Shown one piece after another: positions 20,881 to 32,739 of a stretch of DNA of 64,000 nt. The notes beneath the pieces were generated by a model that had not been told where the DNA came from, did no database searches, and worked only from the letters and a program-made list of their open reading frames with translations. This stretch comes from Byssothecium circinans. Lineage: Eukaryota; Ascomycota; Dothideomycetes; Pleosporales; Massarinaceae. Position numbers and translations under genes: made by a program. The first letter of the stretch is position 1, and every line of letters starts with the position of its first letter. The DNA is taken from positions 233,539-297,538 of the forward strand of contig ML977030.1 in the NCBI GenBank assembly GCA_010015675.1, in the 5' to 3' direction.

Positions 20881-22043
20881 ATACTCTGCGGGCTGGTCGG
20901 CCAGCGCTTGGAGACAAGTACGTGACGAAGAAGGCTTGTACTGTTTTCAATCTTGGAATGGCATCCTGGTGTCGTATATAAAAGTCTTGAGTGTATATTG
21001 AGGAATCTATGAAGTCAGTACTGGCGAGCCCACTTCGAGGGTATTAGATTCACTTACTGTGGTTGATTACCAGCCAGCTCCTGGAATAAACTTCCGCAGG
21101 CAGACACAAGGAATCCTCGTGTGTGGTATAGATTTTGGTCTGGAAACGGCGGGGTCTGTGAAATTGGGGGTTTGGCATGGGAGTCGGGGCGCGGAAGCCG
21201 ATCTAAATGCTTGCGCTAGCAACCCCGTGGACACGTTTTAGGAAGCACGAGCCACAAAAGAGACCCTGGAGGATTCAGCTCGGTGTTGGCTTCGGATTCT
21301 ATCATATTAATACATGTATCCTAGCAGCATTTGCCAAGCTTGATTTGCCCGCACGGAATGGCTGTCATTCTCGGATATCTACCCTGGATAGCATGTAGGT
21401 TGATGATATGTATTCTGAGCCATGGGATATTAGATCAATCTTAGATGCTCCAGGATACCTGAGACTAGAGCTCTAGAGCATGTCATTCTTCCCGTTTTTC
21501 TCTACGAATTCGCAGTCTAGTTTTACAGGTAGATAATGTTTGCCTAAGATGTTGCTACCAGTCCCACAGGATGTTGGAAACATAACGCATGTGATTACTC
21601 TCTAAGTGTGCCTAGAACAATCGACATCTTAGATCATGTACCTACTAGACTTCTGTATGTAGTTTTGCTTGAAATGTTTAAGTTCGCATAACACTAGAAG
21701 CAATATTTGATGGCGAGCACGGTGGTTCTGCTGTAAGCTTCACTTTGTTCGATTGCCGTCTGGAAACACTGAGTGGACTTGCAACGCAAACCTGCGTTGT
21801 TAATTCTATACAAAAATTTAATAATGAGGAGCAGCAGTATCACAAATTATATCACCGGGGGGGGTATTGTCACGGGAGGTATACAACTTCAGGCCCGTAT
21901 AGCACAGTACATACTAAAAGTTATGATACCTTTATTGTGTTAGAATACAGAAGCTGCAATGAGCGTTATTTGATATCTATTGAGAGGTACCAGCAACATA
22001 CTCCTTAGTTTCCTTTCCGCTTGCATTACAACCCACTTCCTAC
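20881..22043. other. AT-rich stretch without supported gene
   Basis: Stop-rich in all frames. A run of G residues occurs near 21859. No RNA gene or clear terminal repeats are seen. The first 150 bases should hold the promoter of the minus-strand gene ending at 20880. Confidence 0.4.
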
Positions 22044-22613
22044 CTAATGTACAATTGCCATTCCATCGACAAGTATGACCGTCGTTGCATCGTTGTAGAT
22101 GAGTTTCTGGCCACTGTCGAGGAATACACGACAGGGCTCTGTGGCTCCACCAACAGCCCCACTGAGACGGGCTATGATGATGATTCCGTTGCTTTCGAGC
22201 ATGTCCATCATCAGTTGCTGTGCACCGGTCTCTGCCGGAGGGACAGCTTCTTTTCGGTATTTCTCGTCACCGAGGTTGAGGGGTTGTGTCAGTATCCAGT
22301 CTTCACCAGAGCTACCTAGGTGTTGCTGTGGAGTCGTGGTCGGAGCCGCATCTGGACCACCGAAGGGAAAATTTTCGGTGCGTTCTAGGGTGGAATCCTC
22401 ATCGGGAATTGGGCTGTACAGCATGCCGGTACTGTAATGCATGATCTCGTCCGCCTCCGACTCTTGGGGAACAGTGCCCTCAGATAGTGTATGCTGACCC
22501 TCTTCGGAGGTAGCGACTTGGGACTCGTGTGAAGTGTTGGAGACATTGTCATCCGCGGGTTCTTCGCTTTCGCGGTCGGGTGAGCGGCAGGGGTTGGGAC
22601 TCGACAAAGCCAT
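22044..22613 (-). CDS. Small acidic orphan protein
   Basis: A 189-aa frame from ATG at 22613 (the frame continues to a TTG at 22628). The first 130 residues are Ser/Glu/Pro-rich and probably disordered. The last 60 look like a small beta-rich fold (GIIIIARLSGAVGG, KLIYNDATTVILVDG). No known family recognised. Its build, a disordered N-terminus and a short ordered C-terminus, resembles the orphan genes at 19052 and 19960, but no residue-level match is convincing. Confidence 0.4.
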   Translation of the reverse strand: MALSSPNPCRSPDRESEEPADDNVSNTSHESQVATSEEGQHTLSEGTVPQESEADEIMHYSTGMLYSPIPDEDSTLERTENFPFGGPDAAPTTTPQQHLGSSGEDWILTQPLNLGDEKYRKEAVPPAETGAQQLMMDMLESNGIIIIARLSGAVGGATEPCRVFLDSGQKLIYNDATTVILVDGMAIVH

Positions 22614-22984
22614 GTTGAGTAGATCCAATGGTCTAAGGCTAAAACTGTATTCCGGTAGCTATCGGTTATTAGGCTAGCAGCTTACAGGATTGCTTCGTTA
22701 CTAGAAGGTCAAGCAAATATCTGCCGGAAGCCTGATGGAATTTGGCGAGGATGTTGAAGCGTAAGTATACACGAAAGAAGAGAACGTCTATGAGCTTTGA
22801 ATTTGTGTGTTGGTGGGGAACTTTTTCCGGCCGGAGCTCACACACTCCTTATACCGATAGAGCTTTCAAGGGACGCAAACGCCGCCTCATACATGCGAAG
22901 TGGATACCTTCAATCTTAGGCCCAGTCACCGTGTGAGCGTACCTGATTCTTCCAGTCATCGGATCTTTTTCAAAATCAACAACC

Positions 22985-23672
22985 ATGCCTTTGCGCCCGC
23001 TGATGAAGGAAACTCCTCCCGAAGAAACCGAGTACCGCGTCTTCGGCAAACCGACAAAGATCTCCTGCACCGATGAATTCGAGCAAATCATGAAGTACGT
23101 GAGCGGGCGGCTTTTGGACAAAGACGAGAATGTGGGCCACGAGAATTATGGCAAGCCTGTCAAAAATGTCACGCCTAGAGGAGAGCCTGTTTGGCAGCAA
23201 ATACCCCGATGTCTGCGACTTCGAGGACCTACACGACCAGGTGAGTGCCCTACACGAAATGTTGACAGTGCGCTGACGAGAGCGGATGGCTCTGCTCTGT
23301 GCTAAGCTGAAGACCATTGTCGGCCGCCACGCGCGAATGGAGAAGGACGGCGAAGATGTGGGCGAGGATGTAGGTCTGGCCCACAGTATTGCCATCGCCT
23401 GGGTACAGGAGTGTACGTAGTCCGGACTAAGTGGTGGCTGTTGACTAACATGCCGGGCAGACTTTGTCAACGATGAGCCAGCGATGTTCACTGCCGTTGT
23501 TGAGGATCTGGTCGCCAAGGGGCATAAAGAGTTGAAGAAGAGCAAAAACACTCACGTCGAGGACGAAGGCCGCCCGCCTGCCAATGCACCCACGACAACG
23601 ACTGTAAGAAGGTCCATTCCACGCATAATTATTCAGCAACAGTATATGTATACATATTCGTTTCTTAAATAA
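22985..23672 (+). pseudogene. Multi-exon orphan gene, frame probably broken
   Basis: From ATG at 22985 a polar frame runs about 60 to 70 residues (through YGKPVKNVTPR). The protein-like reading then continues one frame over (SLFGSKYPDVCDFEDLHDQ, about 23190-23246). Good splice sites follow: GTGAGT at 23242-23246 with AG near 23282, and GTACGT after WVQE with GGGCAG at 23460. The reading ends with a charged C-terminus at 23672. I found no intron that explains the first frame change, so either a small exon is missed or a one-base indel has broken the gene. No domain is recognised. Confidence 0.3.
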
Positions 23673-23892
23673 GAACCACACGGTGTTTAGAATTAGGAAT
23701 GGCACGTGCATAGGTAACAAAGCCTGACTCTTATCGCGATGGACAAGATACTATCAGACTAAGCAAGCTTGAGTTGCGACAAAATGGTTATAAGGTGCGA
23801 ACAAAATTGGTATAATATATAGCCAGCTGAGAGATCGCCCAAAGGTGAGGTCTCGCTGTCGAGTCAGATCCAAGTCTCAAGGTGATTTTTTC

Positions 23893-24247
23893 TTACTGAA
23901 CATCTGCATACTCGTCTGTTTCAAAGAGCGATTCTACATCCTCGCCAGGAGGAAACATAATCTCAATATAGAGCTCCGCTTCTATCTCATAACTATCATC
24001 GATCAACGTATCGCTGGGGTTTACATACATTCCTCCAGGAGACTCATGATTTATCTGCAGTGATCGCAGATTGTTCAGAAGACTCAACCTCGATGCCCGA
24101 CATCACAAGCGCCATTGCTACCTGAAGTCCCCACGCTTCCTCTTCCTCTAGAAGACGAGCAAGTTGTTCAGGGCTGAGCGGCGCGGATTCAAATAGCTCT
24201 ACCCTGCAGGTGTTACTTCCAAAAGGCAGACTATCGAACCACCGCAT
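23893..24247 (-). pseudogene. Short acidic orphan frame with a frameshift
   Basis: ATG at 24247 opens a frame (RWFDSLPFGSN, EQLARLLEEEEAWGLQ) that ends at 24044. The neighbouring frame continues in a similar acidic style (NHESPGGMYVNPSDTLIDD, SYEIEAELYIEIMFPPGED) to 23893. The two overlap around 24044-24087. A one-base indel or a very short intron would join them. No domain is recognised, and I treat it as a decayed or mis-spliced small gene. Confidence 0.3.
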
Positions 24248-24723
24248 TATACACGGGCGGTGGAAAATATAATTGCAGAATTCTCCAAGGCGAACAATCT
24301 CGTGAGAAGAATCGGTGTCCTAGCATATTGAGCAGGAGCCAGCGCCTTCAGCACTGCAGAGTCTCTTCCGAACGAACTCATCTTTGCAAGTGAGTTGAGT
24401 GGAATGGTTTGGCATTGTTAATTCAATCGTGTTCCAGTACAGTCGCATAGGTGTATAATGCACACGTCTACATTGCACAATATGTTGTATTGTGAACCGC
24501 CGCACTGTTCAGTGTAGAGCTTCTAAGCGATTTGAGCATGGAAAATGACTTGTTGTTAGGAATTTTGCCACGGAGGTGCGTTTGCTACACACAATGAGCA
24601 TATGCCTTCCCGCCGACCTCCTCATTCTAGACAGGCTGCCCCTCACTAACCAAGGCCCAAATCACTGCGCAGCCTTCCTTCGGAGATTCTACAACTGCGA
24701 CCTCAAAGAACGACTCGAGCCCA

Positions 24724-25401
24724 ATGTCGAAGCGCAGCATCGACGATTTTACCAACAATGGGCTCCCCTCCTACAGGCCACTTCGAAGCTCCGGCAACTG
24801 CGCGATCTGCCAGGACCCGCTCTCGCATCCGACCAAGGCAGCCATTACCCTAAAAGGATGTGAGCATCATTTCCACAAATCTTGCATCATGGCATGGGTG
24901 ACGGCGGGCTACAGCAGCAGCAACTCGTGCCCGAATTGCCATACGAAACTCTTCGACGCACCACTGCCTGGTCAAGAGACGAAGGGAGGGAGGAGAGTAA
25001 GAATGGCTAAGGTAGTTAGCTCCCATTTCACATGCTTGTTGCGCAACTGGCTCATTGCCAATATGCTACTAAGAAAGAGCAGTACATGGCACTTCTTTCA
25101 ACGAACTTGACTGACCTCATCTTCTCAAACATAGGCCATAAGCTTTGCGAACACCTTAATCACCGACGAGTATATGAAGGAAAAGTGGGCGGCGAGAGGA
25201 AGCAGCAGGGAGTGGACAAATCTCAGTGCCTTTGCAAGGCAGAAGTATCTCTCAGACATGGTTGTGGAATGCCTCTACAGAGTCGGCGAGGAAGCTCTGA
25301 AGCAAGCATTCTTGGACACGGCTGGATTTTTCTTCGAAATTATTCTGCCGGACTTGACGGTAGCCGAGAAGAGCTTGTTGAGCTGTTGGTCGCTTTTGTG
25401 A
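24724..25401 (+). CDS. RING-H2 protein, two exons
   Basis: Exons 24724-24996 and 25135-25401 join in phase 0 across a 138-base intron with GTAAGA donor, CTGAC branch and CATAG acceptor, giving 179 aa. The RING-H2 has C26, C29, C46, H48, H51, C54, C69 and C72 (core CEHHFHKSC, then IMAWVTAG), ending CPNCHTKLF like the other family members here. The second exon encodes helices (FANTLITDEYMKEKW, SDMVVECLYRVGEEALKQ) of unknown role. A predicted E3 ligase; the Trp of the E2 groove is present. Confidence 0.72.
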
Positions 25402-25743
25402 GCGAGGTTGGAGAATTTGTGTAAGTCTTCAGCACGGTTACGCGAGCCGTGGTGTGTTGTGCATCTGGCGACAGCTTTCATTGCTTTGTCTTGGAGAAAG
25501 GGTGCTGAAGATTGATACAGTCTTACATTCTGCACACGTCTTAGCAAGAGGAGAGCATGCTCTAGAGTGTCTTAGATCTGAGCTTGAGACATTGTTAATG
25601 AACAGCGAAATTAATCAGACGTATATCTACAACATCTTGTGTCATGTTCGAGAGCGCAAAACGACCTGTGAGCGGCTCATAGAAAGGTGATACTATACTC
25701 AACTGTCACGCTTATTAACTCCTACCTCCATCCTTCATCAATA

Positions 25744-26307
25744 ATGTTCGCCAAACGACTTTTCGTACAGCGTATTGCTTCGGCAGTCCGTGACGGCCTT
25801 GACTGGATCGAGCCGAAAGCGGATGATATACCATCGGCGGCAGTCCTAGCAGAGATGGCTACGTATCACCTGCTTAATTTGGTGCCTACTGTAATTCAAT
25901 GCTCTGGCAATGAGCAACCTGACTGGGAGTCCGATGTCCTCATTCCGGCCATCGAGAACTTCACTAAAGCTCGGGACGCCGAAGGAGATGATGTAGACTA
26001 TGCCGTTCTCGTCATCGTCGTGATATATCTCCTCTATGACGTTCTTCGGTTGCGGTGGAAAGCCTTGACGGACTTCGACGATTTCTTCATATTTGCCAGT
26101 CTAGAGGATTATATCCCGACCTTTCATTTGTTGCAAAACGTTAGTGGGGCTCTCAGTGCCGAATATATTCGATTGAAAGGGGAGAACGCTGAGTCTGACG
26201 TTACATTGGCTGTTGAAATGTTGAAATCGATTCTAAAACAGGAGATATTGAGGCGCCGGCCTCTGCCAGCTATACCTCGGCAACTATCCAGAGAGACCGG
26301 TCGATAA
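25744..26307 (+). CDS. Helical orphan protein
   Basis: A 187-aa frame from ATG at 25744 (it continues upstream only to a GTG). It is predicted to be almost entirely helical, with a hydrophobic stretch in the middle (YAVLVIVVIYLLYDVLRLRW) that could be a membrane segment or a core helix, and a basic C-terminus (KQEILRRRPLP). No known family recognised. It follows the RING gene at 24724 on the same strand and converges on the caspase-like gene. Confidence 0.45.
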   Translation: MFAKRLFVQRIASAVRDGLDWIEPKADDIPSAAVLAEMATYHLLNLVPTVIQCSGNEQPDWESDVLIPAIENFTKARDAEGDDVDYAVLVIVVIYLLYDVLRLRWKALTDFDDFFIFASLEDYIPTFHLLQNVSGALSAEYIRLKGENAESDVTLAVEMLKSILKQEILRRRPLPAIPRQLSRETGR

Positions 26308-26639
26308 AGCACTGTTTCCGCGTTTCGAAAGTTTTGTCGTTGGGGACGAAGAACTCTACTATGTCCACCTGGTTTTAATTGCAAGCCTTGCTAGCTTAAA
26401 TCAATCGCACGTCTCTATTCCTATGACTTCTCACGTGCTCACATCTCTGAAACTCTAAGTACCGTATAGTCAAGTATTGTATTAATAGGAACTTGGTTTC
26501 AATCGAGTGACTGGCTAACTGAAGGCAATCGAAGTACATTGATATGGGTCAGGACTGAGATAAATCATTATTATATATAAAGTAGACCTATAGTGACAAA
26601 TATACGGAAAGGACTTGCATTTGATTACAATTGCTACGG

Positions 26640-29600
26640 CTATTGAGGGTGGAGTAAGAAAGGTATGCGATGGACAGCATAACGAATGCAACGGCCTTGA
26701 GGTTCGGACTCAAGGTCCCGTGCTTGGCCAAACTTCAAGTCGCGAGTGGTTCTCTCCAAACTGGAAACCCTCTCAAAAGAGAGCTCTGGATCTGCTAAAT
26801 GCATAAGATCAACCTTCTCGCTTGACATCACGAATACCAACGTCTCCTCTACCTGTACGTCTTTCGAAACGGCTCGCGGCCAGGAGACGTTTACTTCGAG
26901 CATGTAGTCGGTTTGGGGCGTCAGTTCAATTCCTCGGGCCGACGACTCCGATACCAGCGTGATTCTACCAGCTATATCCACGTCGAATATGGACACAAAA
27001 ATCTTGCTGTGTCCGCCGTTGTGAAGCTTTATATAGACGTCTTTGTTTTCGGTTACATCCGCCATCCCGTTCTGCTCAAGTTTACCTTCGCCAACCAGGC
27101 CGAATTCGATTTCCACTGCATGGTCAAGCCTTTCATCTTCTTCTCCACTTTCAAGGGTGAGAAAGTGGTGTGATCGAGCGAGCCTTTCCCCATCGTCAAT
27201 CACAGCGTCGATAGCTGCCTGCATCGTGGCATCAGTGAACTGGTACGAGGAAAGTACCACTTTTCTTTTGCACACCACCATGCGTTCCCCTTCTTTCTTG
27301 ATACTAACTAGAGCACGCTCCTCACCAGGCTGGAAACGCCGAATAAATATTGATTGCCCGACTCGTACTCCAAGAGCAGGGGGGTCGTCTGGGAACGAGA
27401 CGGGAATTTTGGCTAAAGCCTCTTGCAAGAAGGCAAGTGCTCCCTCTCTGGGAATGCTTCCGGAAGTGATTTCAACCAAGGCTTTGAACCTGTCCACCCA
27501 CTTGACTTTCACCTCCGCGACCTGTTTTTCCTTCTCCACAAGTCCGGATCCGAATGGCATCACACCGTAAATGCTTCCCTCGTGAATGCCAGCGACTCTT
27601 CCCTCTTGAATAATCGCATTGCCATTTTCCATTCTAATAAGCAATGGGCGGGACTTTATGTGTTCCGTCGAAAAGAGTATACGAGTGTCAGGTCCTTCGA
27701 CTCGAGGGTGCTGTTGAGGGAACTTTCTGTTGACGAATTCGCATACCTCCAGCAGAACTGTTCTCCACGACAGCTGCTGGCCATGTGCTTTGTCCATCGC
27801 GGCTGCAAGTGCCTCCGTAAATACTCCGATAGGCTGGCCCTGCAGGTTTTGATATTCCCAAGCAGTTTCGGAGGCTGCTGCTGCTGTTATCCAGACAGCG
27901 TGTGGGTTACCCTCAACAAAGGTGTCTCCCGTCAAATGTCCTTCGCGTCGAAGCCCACCCACGTGGTCCAGAAAGGCGCTATGATGTTTGATTTCTGGTA
28001 GATTTCGTGGCCAGGCTTTGTCATTATGATGGGGGTCATGGGCCGTGCGCGCCGCATGACAGCATTCCAGTATGACTGTAACGTTTTTCGTCTTGTTTGT
28101 CGTGTCTCGCAGAATGTACGATATTTCGATATCTAATATCCCTCGGAAATCATCCTCCGTCGTCTCATTGAAGTCCATCGGGACTAAGAACTGGGAGCGG
28201 AGCGGCTCCTCGGGCACTCCTTGCTGTTCACCGTTTGTTTGACTCCACTCAATCAAACCGCCATACCCGGAATAGTAGATCACGGCAATATCGCCAGCAG
28301 AGATTTCGGAGATGAACATCCGCCATGCGTTGAGGATCCCGGCTCGGGTTGCGTCGTGACCGCAACACCTCGTTACCTCGAATTCATACTTGCTGAGAAC
28401 GTTGGCCATTAAGTCAACGTCATTTTCCGGTCCACGGAGCCCGCCGTAGGGACTGGCAATGAGAAGTGCCCTTCTTTTGGGAGACATTGCCTCCTGGGTA
28501 ATTTGCGCCTTCGAAATGAGATCGCTAGAACGCAGAACGGCAGGTGTAGAAGGACGGTATATGTGTGAGACATCTGGTGCCTGCTGGGGCCGGCTCTGGG
28601 CCTCATTTGGCGGATACGGCAACACCGGGGTATCTTGACTGCCTCCAACTGTTTCCGTGGGAATCCTAAATTGGGCATGCGGGCCGGCCTCATCCTTCGA
28701 GCGAGTATATGGCACCGTAGGGGGAGGCAAGAGCTTTGGAGGCAGCGACACAGGCTTTTCACAGTCCTCTGAAGTGCCATATGGACTTTTTGAGGCAGAG
28801 CTTGGATCGCTTTCCGAATTAGAGGACCTTTGGTCCCCGTCAGGCATGGGGGGCTCAGCCTTCTCACCCTCTATTTTTAACAGCGAAGGAGTCCTGCAGT
28901 GGTCGGACCCGTGCCTTAGTGCTGCAGATTTTTTTGTAGTTTCTGGCTCGCCTGTCTCTGGTTGGTTACCTCTCTGTGATCCTGTGTCGTTGTGGGCCGC
29001 AGCTGCGCCATTTTTCAGCTCGTGCCGTTTCTCCAGATAATCACCTAGGGCGGGGAAGTATATCGTTCTCGCAAATTTAAGTTTGAAAGGTTGGCGAAAT
29101 TTGAATCTGTATCTCTGTTCGTATGTCATCCGTGGATGACGTCTCTCCGGTGGCTGGGCAAGTGGGGCATCTGGCAGTCGCCCGTCTTCTATAGTCGAGG
29201 ACGGTCTTTCAAATCGTAGCGAGGTTCTGGAATCGAAAGGCCGTGGCCCTGGCCTCGAACGAGATGGCCCAGAATATCTTCCCATTTCCTGCGGGGATTG
29301 GCTGGGGGATTCAGACCTTGATGGCCTAGATGCTGCTGGTAGCTCCCTAGGGGGAGATTCTTGTGGACCGCCGTGCCTCTGGTCCGTATTCGATCCGCTT
29401 TGGTTTTCTTCGTTCCTACTGATTACATGCATTAGACTTGAGGAAAGCTCGGATTTAACACGCTAAGTCAGGAGTGCACATACTTAGCCAGAGCTATGTC
29501 ATCGTCATCGTCACCGTCACTTCCGGGCCACAACAGTGTAAAAATCAGGTCGGGAAAAGACTTGCGATCTTCTTTATTGAACAAAGGTACGAAACTCCAA

Positions 29601-30708
29601 GCAGCTCGGATGATGGTGGCTCCAGCGACTACAATAGCGATGATCTGGCCGACGGAGTAAATATGCGAGCTGGGGTGAAGATCCAAGTCCCGGATGGTGA
29701 CCTCCGCAACAGCCATTGACGTGAGCGAATACAACGCGAATAACATATAAGACCAGGAGATTGTAGCAGGGTAATCCTTGTACCGATAGCCAGCTTGTAT
29801 AGTAGCATACTTAACAGGTTCGGGTTTACTGCAACGTTCACCCTTCTCGGATACATGGAACCATTCGGCGTTGTACATGGAATGGAACGAGGATTGAATG
29901 AACATAATCCATCGAAGCGAATAGTAGACCCAGAACACAGAGAGTTCACTATGGGAGAAGGCGGAACAATCGCTGAGCCATGACCACCAAAAGAAGTAGA
30001 GACACTTGCAATCCTCCGATGCAAAATCTCCTTTGGTGAGCCGGACAATGAGGATTGGCAGGACCGCCAGTCCCAGAATCTGGGCCGGGATAAGAAGGAT
30101 GACTTGCCATCGAGCTGCGAGGGTCTCCTTGGCCGTAAGCGGGATCTGAAGAGCCATATTTTGCGCATCTAGAATAGTTGCGCCAATCGCAGCATTAACG
30201 GATGTCAATGTGCCCTTGCCCATCTGAACGACGAGTGCGATGACAAGGGATACATGGATGAGAATCAGGCCGCCTCCGACCTCTTTAATTCCGGTGCCTT
30301 CCTGGTGGAAGAAGCCAATGATGCTTATGATGATCAAAACTGCGATTTGTGCCCAGAAAGTCATCCGGACGCCGTCGCCACTTATGTCGGCATCGAGGTT
30401 GGTGTTGCACTCTCCGTCCCTGCTGGGATAGATCCAACTTTTGCCCGAGAAAGCGACAGATACAAGGATGGCACCGAGGATGGCAGAAACAAGCGGAACG
30501 ATCGACTGGCGGATTTCAACATTACTTATGGGCCAGGCATATCCCCGGTGCCAAATGAGTTTCCGCCAACCTTTACTCCATGAGTTCGATTGGCCCTCAG
30601 TGTCAGACGGCTTCGGTGACTCGTGGGCGGGTTCCGTTTGAATATTGTCGGGTTTTGTCTTGAAGAAGATCACTTCGACCGCGATAACGAGGAATTGGAA
30701 TATTAGCC
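26640..30708 (-). CDS. Seven-helix membrane protein fused to a caspase-fold (peptidase C14) domain, catalytic His replaced
   Basis: Two long frames, 30721-29468 and 29432-26640, are joined by a 65-base intron (29483-29419) with GTATGT donor, CTGAC branch and CAG acceptor. The joined frame is continuous and gives more than 1320 aa. Numbering from the codon at 30673, seven hydrophobic helices lie within residues 55-385 (for example IVPLVSAILGAILVSVAFS and WQVILLIPAQILGLAVLP). A Pro/Ser-rich linker follows to about 700. A C14 domain then runs from KRRALLIASPYGG: the His motif reads YYSGYGG (Tyr at about 782, normally His) and the Cys motif ILECCHAA keeps its Cys (about 850). The last 350 residues include a beta-rich segment (KIFVSIFDVDIAGRITLV) like those found after fungal caspase domains. 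No ATG lies between the stop at 30722 and the first helix, so a short 5-prime exon ending before the AG at 30708 is probably missed. Confidence 0.72.
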
Positions 30709-30739
30709 TTGAGGATATGAATCAGCCGGCTCGATCTGT

Positions 30740-31338
30740 TAAACAGGCAGTAGATCCTACAAGAAATTAATCATTACTAGCCGAGAGCCCAACCCAGTCG
30801 CCATGGCACATATGATTCCGGAACTGGCGATGCTGTTGATGTTGTGTTTGGTTGCTAGTGTGGGTTCTTTGGACGTGTGTTGCAATGTGAGGTGTCGGAC
30901 TTGAGATGGTTGCTGCGCACCCCACCTTATCTGCAACTCTTGCTGACTCATGCATACCGTATGTAGGCTGAACAGTCGAAGTTGAAGGTGACGTGGTCGG
31001 CCAATAAGCGCGCGTGAGGCTGCAGAGGACTGCGGGGTCTGCATGGTCGTGTCTGGCATGGGGTAACATGAAAAATTAGTTCGGAGGAGAATTCCATTCG
31101 AAGCCGTTGTTTTCCGTGAGGAAAGTTAGCGAGTACAATGGTAATGTTTTGCGTCTGGTTTCATGGTAGAGTAGAGAGGGTTGTTCAATGGGGTTAGAGC
31201 GAAAACACGAGCCAATCATAGAATAGGGTAACACCTAGACATAGTAGGGACTTTCCGTGGGATGAAGGAAAGAGATTCAGCGTAGAGCAGAGGCATCAGC
31301 ACGGCAATGCTCACACTCTCTGGAATAGGTTCACGACG
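30740..31338. other. Region upstream of the caspase-like gene
   Basis: It should contain the unresolved first exon and promoter of the minus-strand caspase-fold gene. A minus-strand frame 31059-30757 is open, but I could not connect it in phase to the frame entering at 30707. Nothing else is recognised. Confidence 0.3.
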
Positions 31339-31710
31339 GTGATAATGCTGAACGAACAAGTCCGCGCCGCGGGCGATCTGCAGCTGCAGCGGCTGCTGGC
31401 CCGGATCCGGCAGGGCGTACAGGACCTCAACAACACATGCTTTCGAGAGGGTAGGCGTATCCCATGGGAAAGCGTTATCACGGCTGTGACGCCGCTAAAT
31501 AGAAACAGATGGAGCCTGAACACGGTGGGCATACGAGGAGGAAGTACCATACTCATGATCTTGAGCTATGGAGACTATAGCAGCATTCCAATACCAGCCG
31601 TGTTCATGTTCGTGCCCGGGATGCTTGTTATAGTTACGCAGAATACCCATCAAGAACTCAAGCTGGTAAATGGGGCGGCATACACGGCTCTGGACGGCGT
31701 TCTTGACAAG

Positions 31711-32739
31711 GGTGCTCGCGCCTTGTGCACGACCCGCGTGTGAGTCATTTTGAAGAGTGAGTCATTTTAAGAATCCAAGATACATTCAAGAAGCTACTTT
31801 AGCACCCAACAACAATAACAACTGATATATTAAAGCCCCACATAGCGCCGCCTAACAAACCAAGTGACCCACACAGCATTCTGATACCGATTTTCGGGTC
31901 CAGTTCCGCTGTTTCCTAGCCACAGAGATTCCTCCTTCCAGCCGCGAGCAGCGCCTTTAGTCAATTAGGAAGGGCTGAGTTGTCGCCCTTAAAGAACGTA
32001 GCAAGATAACTAAAGTACACCTGCTTATAGGAGCTAGGAGGAAATAGTAGCGTAGGCGAATTGCGGACGCTAGTGGCCAGCTTCTAGATGCGCTCTCTCT
32101 CGCGTTCAACGAATGCGGTCTCCTTAGGTGTAGCTATTTAGGCATGTAGCTAACCCCTATTCCTCTAACATGCCTAACTTGTGCTAGCAGATTAGCGACG
32201 CGTTGTACAGTAGCAGTGAGAGTCCTTACCTTTAGGAAACCGTGTAATCACCAGATCCATCCACCTAAGCAGCTTAACGTTATTATTGGGTTTGCAGGAT
32301 ATCTTATAGAGCTGCTGCTAAAGCTCTAGGAGTTCTTCCTTAGTTGCTAGTAGAAGGGGCCAAATGTTCGCGAAGTAGCTATACTTAGGATAAGGAATAA
32401 GTATAGCTAAAGGATTCTTTATATTAATAGGGGAAGCTATAATAAGAGTTAGTGTAACGTTGCACACCTTAGATAACTGTACTAATCTTTAGGTATGCAA
32501 GGTGTAGATGAAGAAGGAAGAAGGAAGATAGGTAAGAGGCAGCTTAAATTTATACCTAGTATGCAACCTTAACTAAGCGAGCATATAAAAAGCATAGCTA
32601 GCATGTGAAAAGCACAGCAAGCATGTGAAAAGCATATGCCTAGAGAATTCATCCCGTGTAACGCAAGCAGATATTAGTAATAACCGCTACAAACTTGGCC
32701 CTCCTGGCCCTCCATCCACTCGCGATGGCCACAACTCCA
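31711..32739. mobile_element. About 1 kb insertion inside the helicase remnant, with 12-base target duplication
   Basis: GTTCTTGACAAG occurs at 31699-31710 and 32740-32751, exactly where the helicase reading (VLDK) breaks and resumes. The 1029 bases between them are noncoding and rich in TAG/CTA triplets. They begin with GGTGCTCGC and a doubled TGAGTCATTTT. No clear terminal inverted repeats or poly-A are seen. The long perfect target duplication fits a LINE-like or other retro-insertion better than a cut-and-paste element, but the class cannot be settled by eye. Confidence 0.7.
32581..32640. repeat. Three copies of a 20-base tandem repeat
   Basis: Three consecutive 20-base units start at 32581, 32601 and 32621. 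Units two and three are nearly identical (GCATGTGAAAAGCA core) and unit one is diverged. They lie near the right end of the 1 kb insertion and may be part of its terminal structure. Confidence 0.6.

Noticed and set aside
29433..29467. Caspase-fold frame and membrane-protein frame as two separate genes with a 35-base gap
   Set aside because: The gap and flanks form a good intron that keeps the frame, and the proposed ATG at 29432 lies inside that intron. One gene is the simpler reading.
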